Part shown: piece after piece, positions 17,623 through 24,313 of the stretch | Layout: every line of letters starts with the position of its first letter | Position numbering within the stretch: position 1 is the stretch's first letter | NCBI GenBank assembly: GCA_035496935.1 | Contig: DATJED010000010.1 | Span: 496,001 to 560,000, forward strand | DNA length: 64,000 nt | Source: Pseudopedobacter sp035496935 | GTDB lineage: Bacteria > Bacteroidota > Bacteroidia > Sphingobacteriales > Sphingobacteriaceae | Direction: 5' to 3' | The notes under the pieces: generated by a model | What the model saw: the letters and a program-made list of their open reading frames with translations, nothing else | Told to the model about the DNA's origin: nothing | Databases searched by the model: none | Program-made: the position numbers and the translations under genes

Positions 17623-17963
17623 TTATGGAGTGGAAATGCTTTGTTGGAATCAGATTTTTTGGAAGCCATCATTTGACTGATGTCTTCAAAATCGTAATAA
17701 ATAGAACCACCGATTTTTGTAAATGGTAAAGTGCCATTGTCTCTCAGCGTCTGGAGAAAACCGTGAGAAATTCCAAGAAGCTTTTTTACCTCGCATGACT
17801 TGAGCCAACGCTTTCCCGGTTCACCCATGCTCTCCTTAATAATGCGTTTAAACTCGGTGAGTATTTCGTTTTTGAAATCTGCTAAATCACCTTGGGTAAT
17901 AATTTGATCTGTGGTAGGAATTAAGGGTCTAACCACTTTAGTTTGTTTGCTTATTGCTGTCAT
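17619..17963 (-). CDS. Excisionase-family helix-turn-helix protein
   Basis: This 114-residue protein has a C-terminal MerR/excisionase-type winged HTH (about residues 58-105) containing KSCEVKKLLGISHGFLQTLR followed by the wing TKIGGSIYYDFEDI. Proteins of this kind act as excision factors or transcription regulators in Bacteroidetes ICEs, bending DNA near att sites or controlling nearby genes. The 44-bp hairpin repeat shared with the tra operon lies 39 bases upstream of its start. In CTnDOT the excision operon is the target of RteC, which makes this the most likely equivalent here, although the similarity is by role and position only. Confidence 0.75.
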   Translation of the reverse strand: MTAISKQTKVVRPLIPTTDQIITQGDLADFKNEILTEFKRIIKESMGEPGKRWLKSCEVKKLLGISHGFLQTLRDNGTLPFTKIGGSIYYDFEDISQMMASKKSDSNKAFPLHN

Positions 17964-18002
17964 AACTTAAATGTTTGTTCGGCAACAAAAGAGCAAAGAA
18001 TG

Positions 18003-18046
18003 AAAATAGAAACTTCACAACCTCAACCGGAGTTGTGAAGTTTTTT
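18003..18046 (-). repeat. 44-bp hairpin repeat, copy 2 (upstream of excisionase-like operon)
   Basis: This is identical over 44 bases to 9397-9440 and in the same orientation. The 12-bp stems are at 18010-18021 and 18032-18043. It is 39 bases upstream of the excisionase-like gene start, compared with 58 bases for the copy upstream of the tra operon. The flanking sequences of the two copies are otherwise unrelated, which argues for selection on the repeat itself or for recent copying. A role as operator or leader hairpin is inferred. Confidence 0.8.
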
Positions 18047-18215
18047 AATACATTTCTTCAACCAAACCAACTATTAAAATCCAATAGTTCTTTTAATCAT
18101 ATCAATTCGTAAAAGTTGACGACTTCTGAAACAGAAAATCACTTCACCTTTTTCTATTAGTTTTAGATATTTTTCTATCTGTCGGTTTTAAATCCTATTT
18201 TCACTGCGAAAATAT

Positions 18216-18989
18216 ATGGAAAATTCTTTACAGAAATTTAGTACTAAGTCTGCGATAAAACATTTGGCAAAATCTTATAGTCCGTTGGATTATAGCCATA
18301 AGTTAGTAGATGATCTGCAAAATATTTATCCAGAAAATGATTTTTCCAAATTAGATAAGCGACAATTACACGAGATAATTAATAATCTAGTTTTAAAAAG
18401 TTATGAGGGAGAGAAGTCTATCAAATATTTTCTGTTTGATAAATTTAAACATAAAGATATCATTGCTGCATATGAAACAAAAGTTCTAGGTAGCCGAGTA
18501 GATTTCATTACAATCAATGGAGTATCTACGAGTTATGAAATTAAGTCCAATTTAGACAATCTAGAAAAATTGGCAAAACAATCACTAGACTATATAAGAG
18601 CATTTGATTACAACTGTATTATTATAGATGAACGTCATTTGAAGAAAGCTCTTCAAATTGTTCCTCCTAATTTTGGAATTTGGTTATTTAAAGACAACAG
18701 GAGAAAAATCTATAGAAAGCCCAAAAAGAATACGTCTATTGAACCTGCAGTCCAATTAGATCTGTTGACAAAGAAGGAGTTAAAGCAATTCTTTGATCAG
18801 ACATGCAGATACTCTATATTAGAGAATGTTTCTTCTAAAAATATTAATTGTTTTTTCAAGAAAGCACTTAAAAAAAGATATAGTGAAAGATGGAACTTTA
18901 TAATTAAAAATAGTAGTCAAATCTTACCTATCGACATTCAGTTTTTCTTCAAGGTCAATATCCATCCTGTTCATATATATCAGTCCTAA
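18216..18989 (+). CDS. sce7726 family protein (PD-(D/E)XK-like nuclease)
   Basis: This 257-residue protein resembles the sce7726 family, known from genomes as a partner of sce7725/beta-family proteins and otherwise uncharacterised. The core shows a restriction-endonuclease-like pattern: Asp96 (GSRVDF), then Glu108-x-Lys110 (SYEIKS), and further on a QSLDYIRAF helix with Gln122 and Tyr126 followed by strand NCIIID. This matches a PD-(D/E)XK catalytic core, so DNA cleavage is likely but not proven. It is transcribed towards the beta-family gene, and the two stop codons overlap by four bases. The gene is A+T-rich like other cargo. Confidence 0.8.
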   Translation: MENSLQKFSTKSAIKHLAKSYSPLDYSHKLVDDLQNIYPENDFSKLDKRQLHEIINNLVLKSYEGEKSIKYFLFDKFKHKDIIAAYETKVLGSRVDFITINGVSTSYEIKSNLDNLEKLAKQSLDYIRAFDYNCIIIDERHLKKALQIVPPNFGIWLFKDNRRKIYRKPKKNTSIEPAVQLDLLTKKELKQFFDQTCRYSILENVSSKNINCFFKKALKKRYSERWNFIIKNSSQILPIDIQFFFKVNIHPVHIYQS

Positions 18990-20110
18990 GTCAAATCTCC
19001 ATCTTCAATTATAGTCCGAATGCAATGAAGATAGTGTTCCATTGAAACTCTTTTGAATTTTGCTTGATTTTTACTGGATTCTAAATGTGTATCCATTCCA
19101 TTCAGCATTGACCAACCTTTATTTTTTTCACACAGATATTCTCTACCAGAATTATTCATTCTAGTAACCGCCTCTGAACTAAGTACAGCAGGAATAATGA
19201 TGTTTTCAAAATCTTCAATAGCCGGCTTTTTTGAACCTCTAAAGCCGTAAAAGTTATTGGTGGTGACATCATAAAAAACAAAGCCAGGACTTACTGTTCC
19301 ACCATCTGCCAAATCATCTCTTTTAACACCAGCATAGTCACCAAACCCAACAGCTCCCAATTGTCGAAACTGTACAACTAAAGAATTATCAGCAGTATCG
19401 ATTATCTCCCCATGCTTCATACCAATATTTGTCATATTTTTATCCAATGCACTCCTAATTAGGAAAAAATGGCTCTTATCAAAGTCAGAAAGTACATTTA
19501 TCATTTCCTCTATCTCCGGATCATTTATATCAACTTCGCAATTTTCCAAATCCAATAAAATAAAATCCTGTGATTGAAACACTTTCTTTATCTGTAAAAT
19601 GTCGTTCTTATAACTACTAAGGCAGGTTCGAAAGCACAGGGTCGAGTATGTTGGTCTCAAATCGTTAGCCTGTGAAACTATAGTGTTTAGCTCATTAGTT
19701 TTATGGAAATATGTAGATATTACTGGAATTACCTTATCTGATAGAACATTAAACTTTTTCATAAAACTGGTACGAAGTTCCCGCTTATTTACTATAGATG
19801 TCATAAATGATATTACAGCAGGCTGCGTATCTTTCCTCTCTATGAAATGTGCTGGCAAGTCGACAAATACCTTTTTACTCTTTATTGCTGCGATCACAGG
19901 CAAATGAATTTCTTCGAATGTTTTAGATTTGGGCGCTTTAGGCATTGTGCCATCTTTCTTCAACTTCTTGCTTTGAACTCTTGCCATGTCATATTCTTTG
20001 ATAATTTCGACATATGGATATATGTGTTTTCCAAAATCAAAGGTTGTTAGAACCTTTTGTTCCTGCTGTCTAAGTCTAAATACAGGGATATATATTGGTA
20101 TACTCTCCAT
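18986..20110 (-). CDS. Beta family protein (sce7725-like)
   Basis: This 374-residue protein begins with IPIYIPVFRLRQQEQKVLTT, the typical opening of the phage-associated beta-protein family, and keeps the family length of about 350-380 residues. Acidic and aromatic motifs in the second half (for example GFGDYAGVKRD near residue 253) are also family-like. Its biochemical function is unknown. It is the third gene of a minus-strand unit after HigB- and HigA-like genes, with a six-base gap, and converges on the sce7726-type nuclease, its usual genomic partner. A role in phage defence is suspected from this company, not demonstrated. Confidence 0.82.
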   Translation of the reverse strand: MESIPIYIPVFRLRQQEQKVLTTFDFGKHIYPYVEIIKEYDMARVQSKKLKKDGTMPKAPKSKTFEEIHLPVIAAIKSKKVFVDLPAHFIERKDTQPAVISFMTSIVNKRELRTSFMKKFNVLSDKVIPVISTYFHKTNELNTIVSQANDLRPTYSTLCFRTCLSSYKNDILQIKKVFQSQDFILLDLENCEVDINDPEIEEMINVLSDFDKSHFFLIRSALDKNMTNIGMKHGEIIDTADNSLVVQFRQLGAVGFGDYAGVKRDDLADGGTVSPGFVFYDVTTNNFYGFRGSKKPAIEDFENIIIPAVLSSEAVTRMNNSGREYLCEKNKGWSMLNGMDTHLESSKNQAKFKRVSMEHYLHCIRTIIEDGDLT

Positions 20111-20116
20111 GTGTAA

Positions 20117-21220
20117 CTATATTAACTTATTTATAAAATACTCCAAAAACACCTTAGTTTTCAAATGTTCGAATATCCCATATTTCACTTTACCTAATTT
20201 CTGAAGTCTACCCAAGACAATTCCGGGATGAGTCTTATGCTCACGAGCAATTGCCTTGATAAAAGGTTCGTTTATATCTTTTGGTTGCACGTTATCAAAA
20301 TCTATATTAAGTAGCCATTCAGACGCAAATTCATCAGCTTCACGTTCTTTCTGATCATCATTTTCTAAACAGTCAAAATCCTCAATAAATACATCCTTCT
20401 TTCCATGAAGTAAAATATGTGCTGCTTCATGGTAGAATGTAAACCAAAATTGATCGTTTGTTTTATATCTATCTGTCAATTGGAGAAGTGGATTCCCACC
20501 AATCCACCTAGTTGCACCACTTATCGGTGCTTTAGGAAGGTTTAAAGTATAGACTATGGCAACCCCCGATGTAGCACACAAATTCGCAAGTTGTAAGGCA
20601 TAGTCTTCTGGATGGTTATAGACCAAATCCCTAATCTTTGACAAAGTTTCTTTGAATAAATCCTTATTATATTCTTTGATTTTTAATTGTCTCATTGCCA
20701 ATTCCCCAATTCTTAGCCAAGCGGAAAGACTTGCCAACGAAGTTGCATATCTATCATTTATCCTAAAATCAGTATGCATATAATAATTTACATATACATC
20801 TTCCCATTGCGTAGGCGATGCTACTCCATAAAATTGAAGTAATTCATCTACCATGCTTGCTCCTTTTTTATCTGATTTTAATACACCCTGTTGCTTAAGC
20901 TCCTTAACGGGTTGAACATTTAACCAATCAACACATTGTTCAAGAAATTCTTCCTGCTCTATTCTAGCAAGTTTTTCACGGTATTGCATTTCCCGGTTTA
21001 ACCAAAATTGCATATCGATACCCAGCACTTTTTCTAATTGCATTGCTGTATTAACAGTAAGGGGTGCTTTACCAAATATTAAATCATTTACTTTTGCAGG
21101 TGTTTTCCCTAACCTCTCCGCTAACTCAACTTGACTCATCCTTAAAAACTCTATCGTCTCCAATATTGTATCTCCCGGCTTAGTCAATAACTCTCTTTGT
21201 AATTTTACGTTGCTGCTCAT
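20117..21220 (-). CDS. HigA-like XRE antitoxin fused to ImmA/IrrE (M78) peptidase
   Basis: Residues 10-85 form a HigA-type XRE helix-turn-helix (PGDTILETIEFLRMSQVELA ... FWLNREMQYR). The C-terminal half is an ImmA/IrrE metallopeptidase-like domain with the zinc motif HEAAH at about residue 264 and a downstream Glu-rich stretch (EREADEFASEWL). At 367 residues it is a full-length antitoxin-peptidase. It should bind the operon's palindromic operator and neutralise the HigB-like toxin 15 bases upstream. The peptidase part may cleave a partner, such as an antitoxin or repressor, under stress. The active-site histidines and glutamate are all present. Confidence 0.88.
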   Translation of the reverse strand: MSSNVKLQRELLTKPGDTILETIEFLRMSQVELAERLGKTPAKVNDLIFGKAPLTVNTAMQLEKVLGIDMQFWLNREMQYREKLARIEQEEFLEQCVDWLNVQPVKELKQQGVLKSDKKGASMVDELLQFYGVASPTQWEDVYVNYYMHTDFRINDRYATSLASLSAWLRIGELAMRQLKIKEYNKDLFKETLSKIRDLVYNHPEDYALQLANLCATSGVAIVYTLNLPKAPISGATRWIGGNPLLQLTDRYKTNDQFWFTFYHEAAHILLHGKKDVFIEDFDCLENDDQKEREADEFASEWLLNIDFDNVQPKDINEPFIKAIAREHKTHPGIVLGRLQKLGKVKYGIFEHLKTKVFLEYFINKLI

Positions 21221-21235
21221 GTCTATGTTTTTGGA

Positions 21236-21568
21236 TTAGTGATAGTCAGTAGTTCCTATAATCCTTATATCTGTTACTTGTATAGTTTCAATTTCTCCAT
21301 TATCCTGTTTGGGTATGGGATTATGATTAATATCAAAAATCATTCTATGATTAGAAGATATATTTAGAGCCCATTCTCCATCCATATTACCAGAGAGCGG
21401 ATGGCAATTGGCTGCAGGTATTTGCATCAAAACCTTCAAGTTAGGCGACGCCTCAATATCATCTATTCTACTCTGCACCTTTTTTGCCATAACGCCAAAG
21501 GCCTTTTTTATTTCTGAAGGCGAACTCAACTTTTTCTTCAATTTGTTGGAACTATATGAAATCTTCAT
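21236..21568 (-). CDS. HigB/RelE-type toxin
   Basis: This 110-residue protein is of the RelE/ParE fold in the HigB branch: a helical N-terminus, then the strand-rich part NCHPLSGNMDGEWALNISSN and the typical HRMIFDI core, and a C-terminal strand VTDIRIIGTTDYH. HigB toxins cut mRNA on the ribosome. It is first in the operon, before its antitoxin, which is the HigBA order. A promoter and palindromes immediately upstream fit autoregulation by the antitoxin. The operon continues with the beta-family gene, unusual for a plain toxin-antitoxin pair. Confidence 0.85.
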   Translation of the reverse strand: MKISYSSNKLKKKLSSPSEIKKAFGVMAKKVQSRIDDIEASPNLKVLMQIPAANCHPLSGNMDGEWALNISSNHRMIFDINHNPIPKQDNGEIETIQVTDIRIIGTTDYH

Positions 21569-21581
21569 TTAGATTATTTTT

Positions 21582-21638
21582 ATTACCTTTTTTAGGTAAT
21601 TATTTTTCAAAAATAACATTATTTAATTAATTTACAAA
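21582..21638 (-). promoter_or_regulatory. Promoter with overlapping operators for the higBA-beta operon
   Basis: Reading the minus strand, a TTTG (-33) at 21638-21635 is followed after 19 bases by TATTTTTG (-7) at 21615-21608. This fits the Bacteroidetes consensus TTTG-N19-TAnnTTTG. The -7 element sits inside a 17-base palindrome (21600-21616). A second inverted repeat ATTACC/GGTAAT spans 21582-21600, just downstream. Such overlap is what is expected if the XRE domain of the antitoxin represses its own operon. Confidence 0.65.
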
Positions 21639-21700
21639 AAGTTAGTTTATCTATCATTTCTTGGATTGACAATAAAATTTGGCGATTTTTAACTCTTTCA

Positions 21701-22954
21701 TTATAATGCCCTCCTTAAATTCTCTTGTTTTTCGTTTTCCAGTTTGTTCTTTAGTATATCCATATCAAAGCTTACTTTATGCTCCACTACCTTTGCGTAA
21801 ATTTGAGTTGTCCTTATGGAAGTATGTCCTAGCATTTTGCTTACAGTTTCAATAGGAACCCCGTTGGAAAGTGTAACAGAGGTAGCGAAAGTATGACGGG
21901 CTAAATGGAAAGTCAGGTTCTTTTGTATCCCACAGATATCTCCAATCTCTTTTAAATAGCTGTTCAGTTTTTGGTTGGAGATTACAGGGAAAATTGTCCC
22001 ATGGGCAATCGACCGTGGATGGTCTTTGTAGGCCTCTACAATGCTCAAAGCTTGAGGCAACAAAGGAACATTTACGGCGGTGTCTGTTTTCTCACGGAAC
22101 GTTTTTATCCATTGGTTTCCATCGATACCTTTTATAATATTTTGAGGCGTCAGTTGCATTACATCAATATATGCCATCCCGGTATAGCAACTAAATACAA
22201 AGACGTCTCTTGCAAACCGGACCCTTGGAATTTTTATTTCCTTGTTCTCTATTGCAAAGAGCTCTTCTCTTGTGAGGAAACCACGTTCAACCTTGTTCAT
22301 TTTTAATTTGAACATGGCAAAAGGGTCTTTATCCAGCCACTCCATTTTTACGCCCAGCCTTATCACTTTTCGGAATCTCTCCAAGTGTTTCATTACGCCA
22401 TTGTTGGTCATCCCTTTTTGATGATCTGCTGGCTGATGTTTCCGTAAAAAATATTCGAAATGTGTGATGAACTCATAGTTCAGCTCCGTGAGATATAAAT
22501 CTTCTTTTTTGAACTGTTTGGCAACAAATTCTTTCAAATATTTTTGGGTGGTATAATAGTTTTTCATGGTGCCTGGTGCCAAAACTTCTATCATGTGGAG
22601 GTTGTGATAGTCCATCAGGCTATTCAAAGTATGTCTATCTTCTACAACTCCTAGGAATCTGTTTTTAATCAAATTGGCAGTAACCAGATCGCTTGTCAAA
22701 CTGAGCTCTTGGTAAATGCCCGAAAGCATTCCTCTAGTTTGCTCCAGATAATTGTTTAGGTTTTTCAGCTCAACTGTCTTTGGTTTTGCAAGACCCTTTG
22801 CGGAATTCCAGTCAGTAACCTTTACCGATTTTCGCAAAGACATTTCGATTCTTTCTCCGTTTACAGATATTCTGGCGTAAACCGGAGCACTTCCGTTTTT
22901 CTGTTTGTTCATCCTCAGGATAAAGTGAATCCCGAAACTGTTTGATGTTCTCAT
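21701..22954 (-). CDS. Tyrosine recombinase/integrase of the ICE
   Basis: This 417-residue protein has an N-terminal arm-binding domain (about 1-85), a SAM-like core-binding domain (about 90-190) and a catalytic domain (about 205-417). The HxxR motif is HLARH near residue 351, LGHTSIRTTQIYAKV carries the catalytic tyrosine near residue 386, and the first-Arg box reads CYTGMAYIDV near residue 257. The usual first Arg is replaced by Ala, a feature shared by many Bacteroidetes integrases related to IntDOT, so it is not damage. I chose the ATG at 22954 (MRTSNSFGIHF), the typical start of the family, rather than one 16 codons upstream. It lies next to tRNA-Pro, the probable attB. Confidence 0.95.
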   Translation of the reverse strand: MRTSNSFGIHFILRMNKQKNGSAPVYARISVNGERIEMSLRKSVKVTDWNSAKGLAKPKTVELKNLNNYLEQTRGMLSGIYQELSLTSDLVTANLIKNRFLGVVEDRHTLNSLMDYHNLHMIEVLAPGTMKNYYTTQKYLKEFVAKQFKKEDLYLTELNYEFITHFEYFLRKHQPADHQKGMTNNGVMKHLERFRKVIRLGVKMEWLDKDPFAMFKLKMNKVERGFLTREELFAIENKEIKIPRVRFARDVFVFSCYTGMAYIDVMQLTPQNIIKGIDGNQWIKTFREKTDTAVNVPLLPQALSIVEAYKDHPRSIAHGTIFPVISNQKLNSYLKEIGDICGIQKNLTFHLARHTFATSVTLSNGVPIETVSKMLGHTSIRTTQIYAKVVEHKVSFDMDILKNKLENEKQENLRRAL

Positions 22955-23104
22955 GATTTTTGTTTTTAAATGATTTATAAACTGATTTGAACTATTTCTC
23001 AAAACAGGATTTATTTAAAAACCAAAAAGCAGTTCATTTGAATCTAAATGAGTTCTTATATTATGATATAATAAATTGTATATCAAGTGCTTGAACGCTT
23101 TCCA

Positions 23105-23135
23105 GTGACCTAATATAAAAATTAATTTAGGTCAC
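23105..23135. repeat. Inverted repeat between integrase and tRNA-Pro
   Basis: GTGACCTAA (23105-23113) and TTAGGTCAC (23127-23135) are perfect 9-bp inverted arms around a 13-base A+T-rich centre. A short T run follows on the plus strand. The location, near the ICE end, suits a recombination-protein binding site or a terminator; the sequence cannot decide which. Confidence 0.5.
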
Positions 23136-23193
23136 CTTTTAGTTCTCACGACAGATGGATTGAAAAGGATTATTATAGACTGTTAAAAAACAG

Positions 23194-23227
23194 AAAACCC
23201 CCTAAATCATTACATTTAGAGGGTTTT
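23194..23227 (-). terminator. Rho-independent terminator of tRNA-Pro
   Basis: A 14-bp stem with one mismatch (AAAACCCCCTAAAT at 23194-23207 against ATTTAGAGGGTTTT at 23214-23227) encloses a six-base loop. On the minus strand it is followed by a T run at 23190-23185. It lies 25 bases past the tRNA 3' end, as expected for a tRNA terminator. Confidence 0.65.
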
Positions 23228-23251
23228 GTACTCATTTAGACTGGGTCTCAG

Positions 23252-23325
23252 TCGGGATGGCAGGATTCGAACCTGCGGCCTCCACATCCCAAATGTGGCG
23301 CGATACCGGGCTACGCTACATCCCG
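23252..23325 (-). tRNA. tRNA-Pro (anticodon TGG)
   Basis: On the minus strand the sequence folds as a tRNA of 74 bases. The acceptor stem CGGGATG pairs with CATCCCG, and the D arm contains GTAGCCCGGTA. The anticodon stem CCACA/TGTGG has loop TTTGGGA, giving anticodon TGG (proline), and the T arm is GCAGGTTCGAATCCTGC. The discriminator base is A at 23252 and no CCA is encoded. The gene is intact, with its 3' end facing the ICE, which marks it as the likely integration site. Confidence 0.96.
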
Positions 23326-23345
23326 TTTATTCGTTGTTGGGAGTG

Positions 23346-23376
23346 CAAATGTAGCTTTTTTATCATTAGCTCCAAA
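23346..23376 (-). promoter_or_regulatory. Promoter of tRNA-Pro
   Basis: On the minus strand TTTG (23376-23373) is followed after exactly 19 bases by TACATTTG (23353-23346), a full match to the Bacteroidetes -33/-7 consensus. The -7 element ends 20 bases upstream of the tRNA 5' end, giving a very short leader. Confidence 0.65.
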
Positions 23377-23548
23377 TTTATTTTTACAAAAAATGCGCTT
23401 CAAATGCAGTTTTATTTGGTTTAAAAGCTAATAACCTGATTTTTAGAATTTTAATTTCATCTTTTGCAAATTATTACTAACGTACTTTTAACTGGAAGTT
23501 CGATAAAAGAAAATTACCGGCCAAACCAGATGTTTAAAGGTTATTTTT

Positions 23549-23556
23549 TACTTTTG
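23549..23556 (+). promoter_or_regulatory. Candidate -7 promoter element before the Fe-S protein gene
   Basis: TACTTTTG matches TAnnTTTG and ends 28 bases before the chosen ATG. No TTTG is seen at the -33 spacing, so this is a partial match only. Confidence 0.35.
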
Positions 23557-23584
23557 GTTTTTATTCTCAAGCCTGTCCGTGATT

Positions 23585-24313
23585 ATGAATGTAGAATTGT
23601 TTGTCCCTTGTTTTGTTGACCAGCTTTATCCCGAAACGGCTAAAAACACTTATAAGATTTTACAAAAGGCGGGATGCAACGTTATTTATAATCCGGAACA
23701 AACTTGTTGCGGACAACCGGCTTACAATGCGGGTTTTTGGGACGAAGCGAAGGAGGTCGGGAGTAAGTTCCTGAATGACTTTTCTGAACAGAACTATATC
23801 GTTTCCCCATCGGCTTCATGCACCGGAATGGTTAAAAATTCGTACAACGATTTGTTCTTTAATACCGCCATCCACAATAAATGCCGTAATATTCAAAGCC
23901 ATATTCATGAACTTTCAGATTTTTTAATTAATGTGCTTAAAAAAGATTATTTCGGTGCCGAGTTGTTAGGAAAGGCTGTTTTTCACGATTCATGCAGCGG
24001 GTTGAGAGAGTGCAAAATAAAATCGGAACCTCGTCGCTTGCTTTCTAAAGTTTTAGGTTTAGAACTGGTTGAGATGAAGGATAACGAAGTTTGCTGTGGT
24101 TTTGGAGGCACCTTTTCTGTAAAGTTTGATGGCATTTCTACCGCAATGGCAGAACAGAAAGTACAAAATGCATTAGATACCGGCGCCGAATTTATCATTT
24201 CTACAGATGCTTCTTGCTTGTTACAGCTACAGGCCTATATCGATAAAAATCAAATTCCGATAAAAACTATGCATTTAGCGGATGTTTTAGCTACGGGCTG
24301 GGGGAATGTGTAG
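23585..24313 (+). CDS. (Fe-S)-binding protein, LutA/LldE-like (lactate oxidation)
   Basis: This 242-residue protein has two copies of the cysteine-rich CCG module: PEQTCCGQPAYNAG near residue 40 and NEVCCGFGGTFSVKF near residue 170, each preceded by an upstream cysteine region (VPCF; FHDSCSGLRE). This is the LutA/LldE/YkgE family, a subunit of an iron-sulfur complex that oxidises L-lactate with LutB and LutC. The other subunits are not in this window. I prefer the ATG at 23585 over a GTG two codons earlier. Its 3' end overlaps the convergent CHAT gene by 27 bp. Confidence 0.85.
   Translation: MNVELFVPCFVDQLYPETAKNTYKILQKAGCNVIYNPEQTCCGQPAYNAGFWDEAKEVGSKFLNDFSEQNYIVSPSASCTGMVKNSYNDLFFNTAIHNKCRNIQSHIHELSDFLINVLKKDYFGAELLGKAVFHDSCSGLRECKIKSEPRRLLSKVLGLELVEMKDNEVCCGFGGTFSVKFDGISTAMAEQKVQNALDTGAEFIISTDASCLLQLQAYIDKNQIPIKTMHLADVLATGWGNV

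Larger units (their letters stand above)
1..23251. mobile_element. Integrative conjugative element (right part), inserted at tRNA-Pro
   Basis: This stretch holds a full set of conjugation, mobilisation, regulation and integration modules of the Bacteroidetes conjugative-transposon type. The tyrosine integrase is the last ICE gene and lies about 300 bp from the 3' end of an intact tRNA-Pro gene, the usual arrangement for ICEs that insert into tRNA 3' ends. The left end is outside the window, because traN is cut by position 1. Cargo within it includes a two-gene unit near 9.5-11.0 kb and a nuclease/toxin-antitoxin island near 18.2-21.6 kb. Genes right of the tRNA are ordinary chromosomal genes. 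The exact right boundary cannot be fixed without the left att copy; I place it at the tRNA 3' end. Confidence 0.85.

Noticed and set aside
9397..18046. The two 44-bp repeats as ends of a transposon
   Set aside because: No transposase lies between them, the copies are directly oriented rather than terminal inverted repeats, and the region between is normal ICE regulation and mobilisation genes.
21701..22954. A damaged integrase lacking its first catalytic Arg
   Set aside because: The Ala substitution in the CYTGMAYIDV box is typical of Bacteroidetes integrases, and the HxxR and Tyr motifs are intact.
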